Source of the DNA: Pyrinomonadaceae bacterium
GTDB lineage: Bacteria > Acidobacteriota > Blastocatellia > Pyrinomonadales > Pyrinomonadaceae
DNA: 6,712 nucleotides
Direction: 5' to 3'
Assembly: GCA_026786155.1 (NCBI GenBank)
Contig: JAJAYR010000535.1
Span: forward strand, 1 to 6,712
Positions 1-5,828 of the stretch are shown in pieces; positions within the stretch are counted from its first letter, which is position 1, and each line of letters starts with the position of its first letter. The translations under genes were made by a program, and so were the position numbers. The notes below the pieces were generated by a model, which did no database searches, had not been told where the DNA came from, and was given only the letters and a program-made list of their open reading frames with translations.

Positions 1-73
1 TCGCTTCATTGAGCAAAATCTGCCCGTCGAGCATCTCTTCAATAAAGTTTTCCATTCGAGTTCGCAACAGCAT
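1..73 (-). CDS. 5' end of an unidentified protein, cut by the window edge
   Basis: An open frame read leftwards from an ATG at 73-71 gives MLLRTRMENFIEEMLDGQIL, then LNEA, and runs off the window. A second in-frame ATG at 55-53 would start the protein at MENFIEEM. Neither start has a recognisable Shine-Dalgarno site, so the true start is undecided. The acidic, amphipathic N-terminus (FIEEMLDGQILLNEA) resembles small Fis-type helix-turn-helix proteins found in acidobacterial genomes, but this rests on 18-24 residues and is a guess. It lies downstream of purC in the same direction, about 90 bases away, so co-transcription is possible. The intervening AT-rich inverted repeat could instead separate them. 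Confidence 0.45.
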   Translation of the reverse strand, partial: MLLRTRMENFIEEMLDGQILLNEA

Positions 74-78
74 AATTC

Positions 79-163
79 AATTACGAAATAACAAATACGA
101 ATTTCCAAATTTACGAATGCTGTTTTGCAATAATTCGTAATTCGTAATTCCTAATTCGTAATT
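79..163. repeat. AT-rich imperfect inverted repeat
   Basis: The ends are exact inverted copies: AATTACGAA at 79-87 and TTCGTAATT at 155-163. The arms are built of degenerate copies of the same AATTCGT/ACGAATT word in opposite orientations, so the whole segment can fold as a long imperfect hairpin centred near 115-127. It fills almost the entire gap between the purC stop codon and the next minus-strand gene. It could be a small non-autonomous repetitive element or act as an RNA hairpin downstream of purC. There is no GC-rich stem with a T tract, so it is not a classical terminator. Confidence 0.5.
132..163. repeat. Heptanucleotide tandem repeat (AATTCGT), about 4.6 copies
   Basis: Units are AATTCGT at 132-138 and 139-145, AATTCCT at 146-152 (one mismatch), AATTCGT at 153-159, and a partial AATT at 160-163. 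The array ends two bases before the purC stop codon and forms the right arm of the surrounding inverted repeat. Its 7-bp period matches the period of two unrelated arrays at 5080-5114 and 5118-5149. Confidence 0.85.
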
Positions 164-164
164 G

Positions 165-1061
165 CTAAAATTTTTCTCCCGTTAAAATTCGATAAGCCTC
201 CGAGTAGCGCGAGGCGGTGGCTGCGACGATTTCCGTCGGCAATTCGGGCGCGGGCGATTGTTTGTTCCAATCTAAAGTTTCCAGATAATCACGGACGAAT
301 TGTTTATCGAACGACGCTTGAGATTTGCCGGGCGCGTAACTTGCTGCCGACCAAAAACGCGAAGAGTCCGGCGTTAGAATCTCGTCAATCAGCAAAATCT
401 CGCCGTTCGCGTCCGCACCGAATTCAAATTTCGTATCGGCGATAATGATGCCGCGCGTTAAAGCGTATTCGCTCGCCGTTCGATAGATTTTCAGCGACCG
501 CGATTTCAATTTTTCGGCGATTGCGCTTCCGACGATTTCCGCAAATTCGGCTTCCGTAATGTTTTCGTCGTGTCCGCTCTGCGCTTTGGTCGCGGGCGTG
601 AAAATCGGCGCGGGAAGTTTTTCGCAACGCTGCAAATTTTCGGGCAAATCGTGTCCGCAAACTTTTCCCGTTGCCAAATAATCCTTCCAGCCCGAACCTT
701 CCAGATAGCCGCGCACGACGCATTCGACGGGAAATACTTTCGTCTTTTTAACCAGCGTCGAACGTCCGCGAAAATCTTCCGTTTGGCGAACGATTTCCGG
801 CATTTCGTCAAAATCAGCGGTTATCAAATGGTTTCGCGTCAAATCGTTCAAACGCGCGAACCAGAACGCCGAAAGCTGCGTCAAAATTTTTCCTTTGTTC
901 GGAATCGCGGTTGGCAGAATGCAGTCGAACGCGGAAATTCGGTCGGTGGCGACGAGCAGTAATCGGTCGTCGCCGATTTGATAGACATCGCGCACCTTGC
1001 CGCGATGCACAAGTGTTAGTCCGTCCGCATTTGTTTCCGAAACCGTTCGAGCCGCTGACAT
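165..1061 (-). CDS. purC: Phosphoribosylaminoimidazole-succinocarboxamide synthase (SAICAR synthetase)
   Basis: A cytoplasmic enzyme of de novo purine synthesis. It joins CAIR and L-aspartate with ATP hydrolysis to give SAICAR. The 298-residue product has the family's signatures in order: GKVRDVY (21-27, nucleotide-binding region), DRISAFD (40-46), IPNKGK (53-58), PVECVVRGYLEGSGWKDY (111-128), FTPATKAQSGHDENI (154-168), ADTKFEFG (208-215) and LIDEILTPDSSRFW (224-237). The length fits the longer, about 300-residue form of the family. The frame is open up to a codon at 1220, but the added 53 residues are low-complexity, rich in F, S and I, and read through the promoter candidate. The ATG at 1061, just before the conserved core, is therefore preferred, although its Shine-Dalgarno site is weak. 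It is divergent from the HEAT-repeat gene. No other purine genes are in view. Confidence 0.95.
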   Translation of the reverse strand: MSAARTVSETNADGLTLVHRGKVRDVYQIGDDRLLLVATDRISAFDCILPTAIPNKGKILTQLSAFWFARLNDLTRNHLITADFDEMPEIVRQTEDFRGRSTLVKKTKVFPVECVVRGYLEGSGWKDYLATGKVCGHDLPENLQRCEKLPAPIFTPATKAQSGHDENITEAEFAEIVGSAIAEKLKSRSLKIYRTASEYALTRGIIIADTKFEFGADANGEILLIDEILTPDSSRFWSAASYAPGKSQASFDKQFVRDYLETLDWNKQSPAPELPTEIVAATASRYSEAYRILTGEKF

Positions 1062-1190
1062 TTTCGCTTCAGTTGGGGAGTTTGAAATAAATTGGAACAA
1101 GCTAAACTTTATTACGAAAATCGAGTCAGGTAAAGGTTGGAAACTAAAATTAAAGTTTAGACGAAGACAAATTAACAAAAAAGATGAAAA

Positions 1191-1220
1191 AGTATAAACA
1201 ATGATAAAAACAGATGACAA
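1191..1220 (-). promoter_or_regulatory. Sigma70-like promoter candidate for purC
   Basis: Read on the minus strand, TTGTCA (1220-1215) and TATACT (1196-1191) are separated by 18 bases. They match the -35 and -10 consensus at five of six positions each. Transcription would begin near 1184, leaving a leader of about 120 bases before the ATG at 1061. The site overlaps the N-terminal extension of the open frame, which supports the downstream start. The prediction rests on consensus match alone. Confidence 0.45.
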
Positions 1221-1252
1221 GCCAAAAAAAAAAGTGCATAATTCCAGAGGTG

Positions 1253-1295
1253 AGTTTTGAGCCGCTGCACTTCACAAAACTTCGCTCAAAAAACT
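1253..1295. repeat. Imperfect inverted repeat upstream of the HEAT-repeat gene
   Basis: The arm AGTTTTGAGC (1253-1262) pairs with GCTCAAAAAACT (1284-1295) apart from two extra A, with a 21-base loop. On the plus strand it would sit 69 bases upstream of the ATG at 1364. It could be a leader hairpin or a remnant of a repeat. No function can be read from it. Confidence 0.35.
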
Positions 1296-1363
1296 ACGGT
1301 CGGAACTAATCTTTTCGCCCATCGAATAACTTCCCGCAAAATTTAATTAAATATCGAAACAAT

Positions 1364-2569
1364 ATGAATAAGAAAAATAATGTGTCGCCCGGTCAATTCA
1401 AATCATCGCTTTTGGGTCTGACATTTCTCATTTTGGTTGGGACAGCAAAAATTTCGGCACAGTCTCCGCCGAAAGCCGCGCCGCCGGAAGATTCTAATAT
1501 GTGGTATGTAATGTTCGCGGTTTTGGTGCTTGGTTTGAGCGGTGCGATTTGGTGGCTGGTAAAATCTAAAAAGGCGAGTCAGGAAGCCGCCAACGCAAAA
1601 TCAGCGGAAGCCGAAAACAGTTATGACAGAAACTCGCTCGATGCCGATAAGGAAATGGAGTGGCTGCGAAAAAATCAAAAACTTATCGGAAAGAAAGAAA
1701 AGCCGCAATCGTCGAAAAAGAAAAACTCCGTTAAATTATCGTCGGTCGGGACAGGCGTTAAAGCAGCACCGACGAATGCCCAGCCGGTCAATGAGGCGGT
1801 TACAGCCAATGACAAGTCAAGCGAATATTTGCCTGTTTTTTCGATTCGGCGGCTTGAACTCGCCCGTTCGTTCGACGATTTGCCGATTTCCGGCGACGAC
1901 GCGCTGATGGATGCCATCGAGCAGACGCACGATGAATTGGAGGAAGACAGCGAAGTGCGCGAACTCGCCGTGCGGATTTTGGCGGCGTTCAAAACGCGCA
2001 ATTCGGTCGAAGCTCTTTCACAAGTCGCGCTGTATGATTTGCTGGCAAATTTGCGCTCGAAAGCGGTTACGATTTTGTCGGAATTCGACCACGAATCGGT
2101 GTTTGAAGCGGTTTTGATGGCGTGCGCCGACCCGACGCGCGAAGTGCGGGCGGCGGCGGCACGCGCTTTGACCAAACTGACTTTCGACCGCGCCGATGCC
2201 TGGACGCGCATCACCGAATTAGACGCTGAAGAAGGCAGAATAGTAACGGCGGCGCGGGCGGCGATGGAAAGCGGATTCGTTGATATGTCGTTCGACCGGC
2301 TGGTTCATCAAGACCGCAAATATGCGTATGAAGCCTTTACGCTGATGGCTTTGCTGATAAAAGCGGGCGAAACCGAAAAGATTTTTAACGCGCTCGGAAA
2401 TCATCGGGATATGAATGTGCGAAAAGCGGTTCTGCATACGATTAAAATTACCAAAGACCCGAAGGCTCTCGAAGGACTTTACGATTTATTGGAAAAGGGA
2501 AATCTGCCGATTGAATTTCAGGAAGAAATTGACAAAACAATCGAAGAAATCGGCTATGTAACGGCTTAA
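1364..2569 (+). CDS. Membrane-anchored HEAT-repeat protein
   Basis: The 401-residue product has two hydrophobic segments near its N-terminus: a signal-peptide-like stretch (14-32, ending AKISA before Q33) and a strong transmembrane helix (46-66, WYVMFAVLVLGLSGAIWWLV) followed by KSKK. A charged, low-complexity linker rich in K, S, A and E covers about 67-155. Residues 160-400 form paired amphipathic helices of the HEAT/Armadillo type, clearest at 195-275 (VRELAVRILAAF, LRSKAVTILSEF, VRAAAARALTKL) and 349-398 (MNVRKAVLHTIKITKDPKALEG). HEAT solenoids are protein-interaction scaffolds. No catalytic motif is visible and the partner is unknown. If the first segment is cleaved, the protein is a single-pass protein with a large soluble domain, probably cytoplasmic given the KSKK after the helix. 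The peroxiredoxin frame follows 14 bases downstream, suggesting an operon. There is no clear Shine-Dalgarno site. Confidence 0.85.
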   Translation: MNKKNNVSPGQFKSSLLGLTFLILVGTAKISAQSPPKAAPPEDSNMWYVMFAVLVLGLSGAIWWLVKSKKASQEAANAKSAEAENSYDRNSLDADKEMEWLRKNQKLIGKKEKPQSSKKKNSVKLSSVGTGVKAAPTNAQPVNEAVTANDKSSEYLPVFSIRRLELARSFDDLPISGDDALMDAIEQTHDELEEDSEVRELAVRILAAFKTRNSVEALSQVALYDLLANLRSKAVTILSEFDHESVFEAVLMACADPTREVRAAAARALTKLTFDRADAWTRITELDAEEGRIVTAARAAMESGFVDMSFDRLVHQDRKYAYEAFTLMALLIKAGETEKIFNALGNHRDMNVRKAVLHTIKITKDPKALEGLYDLLEKGNLPIEFQEEIDKTIEEIGYVTA

Positions 2570-2583
2570 AAATCTATTTTTAT

Positions 2584-3141
2584 ATGAGCAGTTTTTGGTA
2601 TGATTCGGACGAATCTTCAAGCATCGAAGTCGGCGAAAAAGCCCCTGATTTTGTTCTCGAAACGGAACGCGGCAAAAAATAGCGTTTGTCCGAACAATTC
2701 GGCAAAGTAACGGCTTTGCTTTTTTATCCGAAAAACGAAACCCTCGTTTGCACCAAACAGATGTGTTCGATTCGTGACCATTGGGCGGATTATCTGCAAA
2801 CCAAAGCCTCGATAGTCGGCATTTCGCCCGACAAGGCGGATGAAAATTTAGACTTTTCAAAGAATTACGGTTTGCCGCTGCCGATTCTGGCGGATACTGA
2901 CAGGAAAGTTACTGAAATATACGGCTCGCACCGGCTGCTGCCCATTCAATTTATGCGGGCAATCGTCATCATTGACGCGAGAGGTTTTATACGGCATCGG
3001 AAGGTTATGCTGCGAATTTTCCGTCCGACTGACAGAAGCGTTATCGCTAGTATTTATGCGGCGCGAACCGATTTTATGGGCGAACATTACAGCTATCTCC
3101 TCAGCGAAGCAAAAGAAAGAAACAAAAATCTTTTACATTAG
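2584..3141 (+). pseudogene. Peroxiredoxin (AhpC/TSA, PrxQ/BCP-like) interrupted by an in-frame amber codon
   Basis: Read from the ATG at 2584, this is a 185-codon thioredoxin-fold peroxidase with TAG at codon 33 (2680-2682). Codons 1-32 contain the family's opening strand (VGEKAPDFVLETERGKK). Codons 34-185 continue without a frame change (RLSEQFGKVTALLFYPK). The active-site motif PxxxTxxC is intact (P49, T53, C56). A second cysteine five residues on (C61) matches the resolving cysteine of PrxQ/BCP enzymes, and R125 in FMRAIVIIDARG is the probable catalytic arginine. Such enzymes reduce hydrogen peroxide and organic hydroperoxides using thioredoxin. The single stop could be a sequencing error, a recent nonsense mutation or a read-through site. 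A TTG at 2686, three bases after the stop, could give a 151-residue product that keeps both cysteines but lacks the first strand. It lies 14 bases behind the HEAT-repeat gene. Confidence 0.8.
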
Positions 3142-3142
3142 A

Positions 3143-3177
3143 CCGAAAACCGATTTAGATTCGGAATTTATAATCCG
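3143..3177. terminator. Weak hairpins between convergent genes (possible terminator)
   Basis: CCGAA (3143-3147) pairs with TTCGG (3160-3164), and an overlapping alternative pairs CGG (3162-3164) and ATT with AAT and CCG (3172-3177). They occupy the 26-base gap between the convergent stop codons at 3141 and 3168. The stems are short and there is no long T run, so this is only a plausible bidirectional terminator. Confidence 0.25.
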
Positions 3178-5549
3178 TTTAAAAATCTCCGCGCCTCTAA
3201 AATTTCTGATAGCTCCTCATCAGCCTCGTTCCATAATTCAAGAAAATTTTGATAATAGGCGCGTGCCTTTTCAAATTCTCCTTTGCGCTCGAAAGTTTGG
3301 GCGAGATGGAACTGCGCGAGCGGGTAATGCGGATTAAGCCGCAAAACGCGCTCGTATTCGGCGGCGGCTTCGTCAAATCGTCCGAGTTCCAAATAAGCAT
3401 TGGCGAGACAATCTTCGTATGCGTCTATGTTCCAGGTCGGCGGCGGTCGCCGGACAACTTCTTTAAAGTTGGCAATCGCTTCGTCCGTTTGATTGTTTTT
3501 GAGCGCGACGATTCCGCGCAGATGAAAATCAAATCGTTGTTTGGCTCGCGCTCCGCGGTCGGTGTCAAGCGATTTGGCGGAAAAAAATTCTTCAAGTTCC
3601 GCCGCTGTAACCGGGTCGCCGCGTTCGAGCGTGATGAGAAACTGATTCCAAATTGGGGCTTTTCTAAATTTCCGCACCTCGTTCAAGGCTTTTTCGGCTT
3701 CCGCGAAATTCCGCTTTTTTAAATAAATATACGCGAGCGAGTCGAAGCCGCGCCCGCGCTCGCCGTCCGACTTCGCCGCCGCGATGTAACGGCGGTATAA
3801 ATCAATCGCCGCGCGATATTGTCCGAGTTGAAAACGAGTGTTTGCCAGATGGATGACGGCAATTTCAAAATTCGGATTCAGTTCGAGAGCGCGGTTGTAA
3901 TTCTCAATCGCCGCCGGAAAATTGCCCGCCCATTGGTAAGTCAATCCTAAACTGTCGTAAGCGTTCGGCTCGGCGGGCGCGAGCGCGACGTAACGCTCGT
4001 GCGCCGTCCGCGCTTCGTCGTGTCTGCCCAGAAGCGAAAACGTGCCGCCGAGCGCGTTGTAAATATCTTTGGCTTCCGGGTCAATCAGCAATCCCTGCTT
4101 CAAAGTTTCGACGGCTTCGTCCAGTCGTTCCTCGCCCGCCTGCAACCGCGCCAAACGCCAATACGATTCGATTTCGAGCGGGAAGCGCACGATGATTTCC
4201 CGGAACGCTTGAATTGCGTTCGGGTAATCGAGATTTGCCGTCGCATACCACGCCGCGATAGATAAACGGTCTTTTTCGGTCAGGCGTTCCGACAGCCGAA
4301 AAGCGCGTTCGAGATGCGGTTTGCCTTTTTCCGCCAAACCCCAGGACAGCGCGTAGGCGTAACCGATGCGGGCGTGCGCCATCGCAAAATCCGGGTCGAG
4401 CGCGACGGCTCGTTCGAGCATCTCAATCGCTTCCTGATTATGCAGAGCCTGCGCCTTTTCGACCGCCAGCGAATAATAACGATACGCTTCGAGATTATTC
4501 GTCATCACTTGGGTCAAATCCGCCGATTTGTTTTCCGACGCGCCCAAGCGATTTGCCAACTTCAGCGAGAGCAAATCGATTTCGGTCAAAATCTGTTCCG
4601 CCCGGTCAACCGTCAAACTTTCAGCGGCGTTCAACCCGCCGGTTTTTACGTCGTGGAGTTGGACTTCGAGCCGCACTTTTTCACCAAGCCGCGCAAAACT
4701 ACCCGTGATAACGGCTTCCGCTCCGGTTCGGCGGGCGATTTCAAGTGCTTCGTCAAAACCGATTTTCTCGGCGGAATCGCGTTTTGTTCTTTCCAACAAA
4801 ACGCGAAGTTGCCCGCGGCTTAAAACCGTCAGCCGGTCGGAGCGCGAAAGATTTGTAATTAACATATCCGCCAAACCTTCGCGCAGCCAATCGAGTTCCT
4901 CATTGCCCGACTGATTTTCAAAAAACATCACGACGAGCGGCTTTTTGCCCGGCGTGTTGGTCAGAGTAATTTCGCTTGTCTGCTGCCGGAAAGTTTGACC
5001 CAAAAATACGAAAAGGGATAAGGCAATGATCGAAACGGAAATAACCATTAAAACAGCGCGGTTCTTGAATAAGGAAATTGGTCTTCGGTCTTTGGTCTTT
5101 GGTCTTTGGTCTTTTTCAGTTCCAAGTTCCAAGTTCCAAGTTCCAAGTTTGTTCTCCGCGCCGCCGCGTCGCCGCGTCTCTGAGTTTCTTTTCTCCCCTT
5201 CTCTCTTTCTCCCTTTCTCCTCTTCTTCCTCAAACGTGCCGATGAAGCGATAACCGGATTTCGGGATTGTTTTGATGAAACGCGAGTGGTGCGAATCGTC
5301 GCCGAGAGCGCGGCGAATGTCTTTGACGCTTTGCACCAAAACGTCGTCAACTACCGCCGTGTCCTTCCAAACCTCGTGTATGAGTTCGTCTTTGCTGACA
5401 ACGCGCCCGCGTTGTTCGAGCAGATAAACGAGAACTTGAAAAGTCTTATGACGCAGATGCCGTTCTTCGCCGCCGCATTTGAGATAGCAGCGCAAGGCAT
5501 CAACTTCAATGTCTGCAAAGCGATAAATTTGGCTTTCCGGCGAATCCAT
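3168..5549 (-). CDS. CadC-like transmembrane transcriptional regulator: winged helix, TM, TolB/FlgO-like domain, TPR repeats
   Basis: The 793-residue product begins with an OmpR/PhoB-type winged-helix DNA-binding domain (about 9-105: LRHKTFQVLVYLLEQRGRVV, DELIHEVW, VLVQSVKDIRRALGDD, FIKTIPKSGYRFIG). A charged linker (106-163) follows, then one transmembrane helix (164-184). Next comes a TolB-N/FlgO-like domain (203-335: KPLVVMFFENQSGNEELDWL, GLADMLITNLSR, AEAVITGSFARLG) and a long series of TPR repeats (about 355-785, e.g. AIENYNRALELNPNFEIAVIHLA and AAAEYERVLRLNPHYPLAQFHLA). This is a one-component, membrane-bound regulator like CadC/ToxR, with the DNA-binding domain inside and the TPR part probably outside. 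The signal is unknown. The ATG at 5549 is preferred over the in-frame TTG at 5561. The linker is encoded by tandem repeats. Phased heptamer boxes lie 20 bases upstream, suggesting autoregulation. Confidence 0.9.
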   Translation of the reverse strand: MDSPESQIYRFADIEVDALRCYLKCGGEERHLRHKTFQVLVYLLEQRGRVVSKDELIHEVWKDTAVVDDVLVQSVKDIRRALGDDSHHSRFIKTIPKSGYRFIGTFEEEEEKGRKREGEKRNSETRRRGGAENKLGTWNLELGTEKDQRPKTKDRRPISLFKNRAVLMVISVSIIALSLFVFLGQTFRQQTSEITLTNTPGKKPLVVMFFENQSGNEELDWLREGLADMLITNLSRSDRLTVLSRGQLRVLLERTKRDSAEKIGFDEALEIARRTGAEAVITGSFARLGEKVRLEVQLHDVKTGGLNAAESLTVDRAEQILTEIDLLSLKLANRLGASENKSADLTQVMTNNLEAYRYYSLAVEKAQALHNQEAIEMLERAVALDPDFAMAHARIGYAYALSWGLAEKGKPHLERAFRLSERLTEKDRLSIAAWYATANLDYPNAIQAFREIIVRFPLEIESYWRLARLQAGEERLDEAVETLKQGLLIDPEAKDIYNALGGTFSLLGRHDEARTAHERYVALAPAEPNAYDSLGLTYQWAGNFPAAIENYNRALELNPNFEIAVIHLANTRFQLGQYRAAIDLYRRYIAAAKSDGERGRGFDSLAYIYLKKRNFAEAEKALNEVRKFRKAPIWNQFLITLERGDPVTAAELEEFFSAKSLDTDRGARAKQRFDFHLRGIVALKNNQTDEAIANFKEVVRRPPPTWNIDAYEDCLANAYLELGRFDEAAAEYERVLRLNPHYPLAQFHLAQTFERKGEFEKARAYYQNFLELWNEADEELSEILEARRFLNGL
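5080..5114. repeat. Heptanucleotide tandem repeat (GGTCTTT), 5 copies, inside the regulator gene
   Basis: Units are GGTCTTC at 5080-5086 followed by four perfect GGTCTTT units to 5114. On the coding (minus) strand the unit is AAAGACC, which has no stop in any frame. Three units give the seven-residue period seen in the linker as KDQRPKT then KDRRPIS (residues 146-159). Confidence 0.92.
5118..5149. repeat. Heptanucleotide tandem repeat (AGTTCCA), about 4.6 copies, inside the regulator gene
   Basis: Four perfect AGTTCCA units (5118-5145) are followed by AGTT. On the coding strand this reads as TGGAACT units without stops in any frame and encodes KLGTWNLELGTE (residues 134-145). It is separated from the GGTCTTT array by only three bases, although the two units are unrelated in sequence. 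Confidence 0.92.
5150..5232. repeat. Low-complexity GC-rich and pyrimidine-rich tract inside the regulator gene
   Basis: A CCGCG/CGTCGC-rich block (about 5156-5180) is followed by an almost pure pyrimidine tract (about 5185-5231, repeated CTTTCTCCC-like words). On the coding strand it is a purine tract encoding the acidic/basic linker EEEEEKGRKREGEKR, then RRRGG. It is contiguous with the two heptamer arrays, so about 150 bases of repeat DNA together encode the whole linker between winged helix and membrane segment. Confidence 0.75.
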
Positions 5550-5568
5550 AGCTGCCCACAACCGTTCG

Positions 5569-5607
5569 TTTCGATGAAATTTCGTAAAATTTCGTATTTT
5601 TTTCGTT
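5569..5607. promoter_or_regulatory. Four phased TTTCGTW boxes (candidate OmpR/PhoB-type operator, copy A)
   Basis: On the plus strand, TTTCGAT (5569), TTTCGTA (5580), TTTCGTA (5590) and TTTCGTT (5601) recur at steps of 11, 10 and 11 bases, that is on one face of the helix. OmpR/PhoB-family proteins typically bind heptamer direct repeats with about 11-bp spacing, and the adjacent gene encodes exactly such a domain. The boxes lie 20-58 bases upstream of the regulator's ATG at 5549, a position suited to autorepression. The boxes are seen directly. The binding protein is inferred. Confidence 0.55.
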
Positions 5608-5619
5608 ACTTTAACCCGT
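5586..5619 (+). repeat. 34-bp direct repeat, copy A
   Basis: This segment aligns without gaps to 5750-5783 with 30 of 34 identities. Shared blocks are AAAATTTCGT, a T-rich spacer, CGTTACTT and CCGT. It overlaps the last heptamer boxes of cluster A. Both copies have the same orientation, 164 bp apart. Confidence 0.85.
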
Positions 5620-5635
5620 GTTCGGAGAGTAGCTA

Positions 5636-5664
5636 ATTATATCGGGAAGCCTTCGCCATTGCAA
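5636..5664 (-). promoter_or_regulatory. Sigma70-like promoter candidate for the regulator gene
   Basis: On the minus strand TTGCAA (5664-5659, four of six to consensus) precedes a perfect TATAAT (5641-5636) with a 17-base spacer. Transcription would start near 5629, giving a leader of about 80 bases that contains the cluster A boxes. The -35 element lies inside the palindrome at 5658-5684, which could therefore affect its use. Confidence 0.4.
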
Positions 5665-5684
5665 AGAAAACTTTGCTTTGCAAT
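5658..5684. repeat. Perfect 9-bp inverted repeat with an alternative hairpin
   Basis: ATTGCAAAG (5658-5666) and CTTTGCAAT (5676-5684) form a perfect stem with a 9-base loop. The left arm can instead pair as GCAAAG (5661-5666) with CTTTGC (5671-5676) around an AAAA loop, so two mutually exclusive hairpins are possible. It lies midway between the two divergent genes and overlaps the regulator's -35 candidate, consistent with a DNA operator or a structured leader. Confidence 0.6.
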
Positions 5685-5742
5685 TTGACTTAATCGAAAT
5701 CAATTGCTGAAAAAGCGCGTCTTTTTTCTAAAAATCAACTGT

Positions 5743-5771
5743 TTTCGGAAAAATTTCGTTTTTCTTTCGTT
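5743..5771. promoter_or_regulatory. Three phased TTTCGTW boxes (candidate OmpR/PhoB-type operator, copy B)
   Basis: TTTCGGA (5743), TTTCGTT (5754) and TTTCGTT (5765) recur at exact 11-base steps on the plus strand. They resemble cluster A in sequence and phasing. They lie 111 bases or more upstream of the PAN-domain gene start at 5882. A weak -10-like TTTACT at 5798-5803 follows about 26 bases later, an arrangement that would suit activation of the secreted protein gene. The promoter assignment is weak. Confidence 0.5.
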
Positions 5772-5783
5772 ACTTTTATCCGT
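5750..5783 (+). repeat. 34-bp direct repeat, copy B
   Basis: This is the partner of 5586-5619, with four mismatches and no gap. It carries two of the three boxes of cluster B and continues past them into TTTATCCGT, so the conservation extends beyond the boxes themselves. Confidence 0.85.
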
Positions 5784-5828
5784 CGTTTAGCGAAAATTTT
5801 ACTGCAAACATGTCGTCGTGTCGGAAAT

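Larger units (their letters stand above)
1062..1363. other. Divergent intergenic spacer between purC and the HEAT-repeat gene
   Basis: This is an AT-rich spacer without a credible gene. It contains the purC promoter candidate, a run of ten A at 1224-1233, and an inverted repeat (AGTTTTGAGC at 1253-1262 against GCTCAAAAAACT at 1284-1295). The AT-rich stretch at 1341-1363 immediately precedes the HEAT-repeat start. No convincing plus-strand promoter or Shine-Dalgarno site was found. Confidence 0.6.

Noticed and set aside
1062..1220. N-terminal extension of the purC frame to a start at 1220
   Set aside because: The extra 53 residues are F/S/I-rich and lack any family similarity. They overlap a promoter candidate, and the conserved core begins right after the ATG at 1061.
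1675..2214. A 179-codon minus-strand frame opposite the HEAT-repeat gene
   Set aside because: Its serine/alanine-rich translation is a typical antisense shadow of a helical coding region. It has no start signals or recognisable domain.
2680..2682. TAG as a pyrrolysine codon
   Set aside because: Pyrrolysine use is confined mainly to methylamine-metabolising lineages, and the position is not catalytic in peroxiredoxins. Error or nonsense mutation is simpler, though read-through is not excluded.
4314..4823. A 169-codon plus-strand frame opposite the TPR regulator
   Set aside because: It is an arginine/phenylalanine-rich shadow opposite a well-supported coding region, with no ribosome site or domain pattern.
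5080..5149. Possible CRISPR array
   Set aside because: The units are 7 bp, directly tandem and without spacers, and they lie inside an open reading frame.
5550..5561. TTG start at 5561 for the winged-helix regulator
   Set aside because: The ATG at 5549 lies four codons downstream, and the winged-helix domain does not need the extra residues. Neither has a clear ribosome site, so the ATG is preferred.
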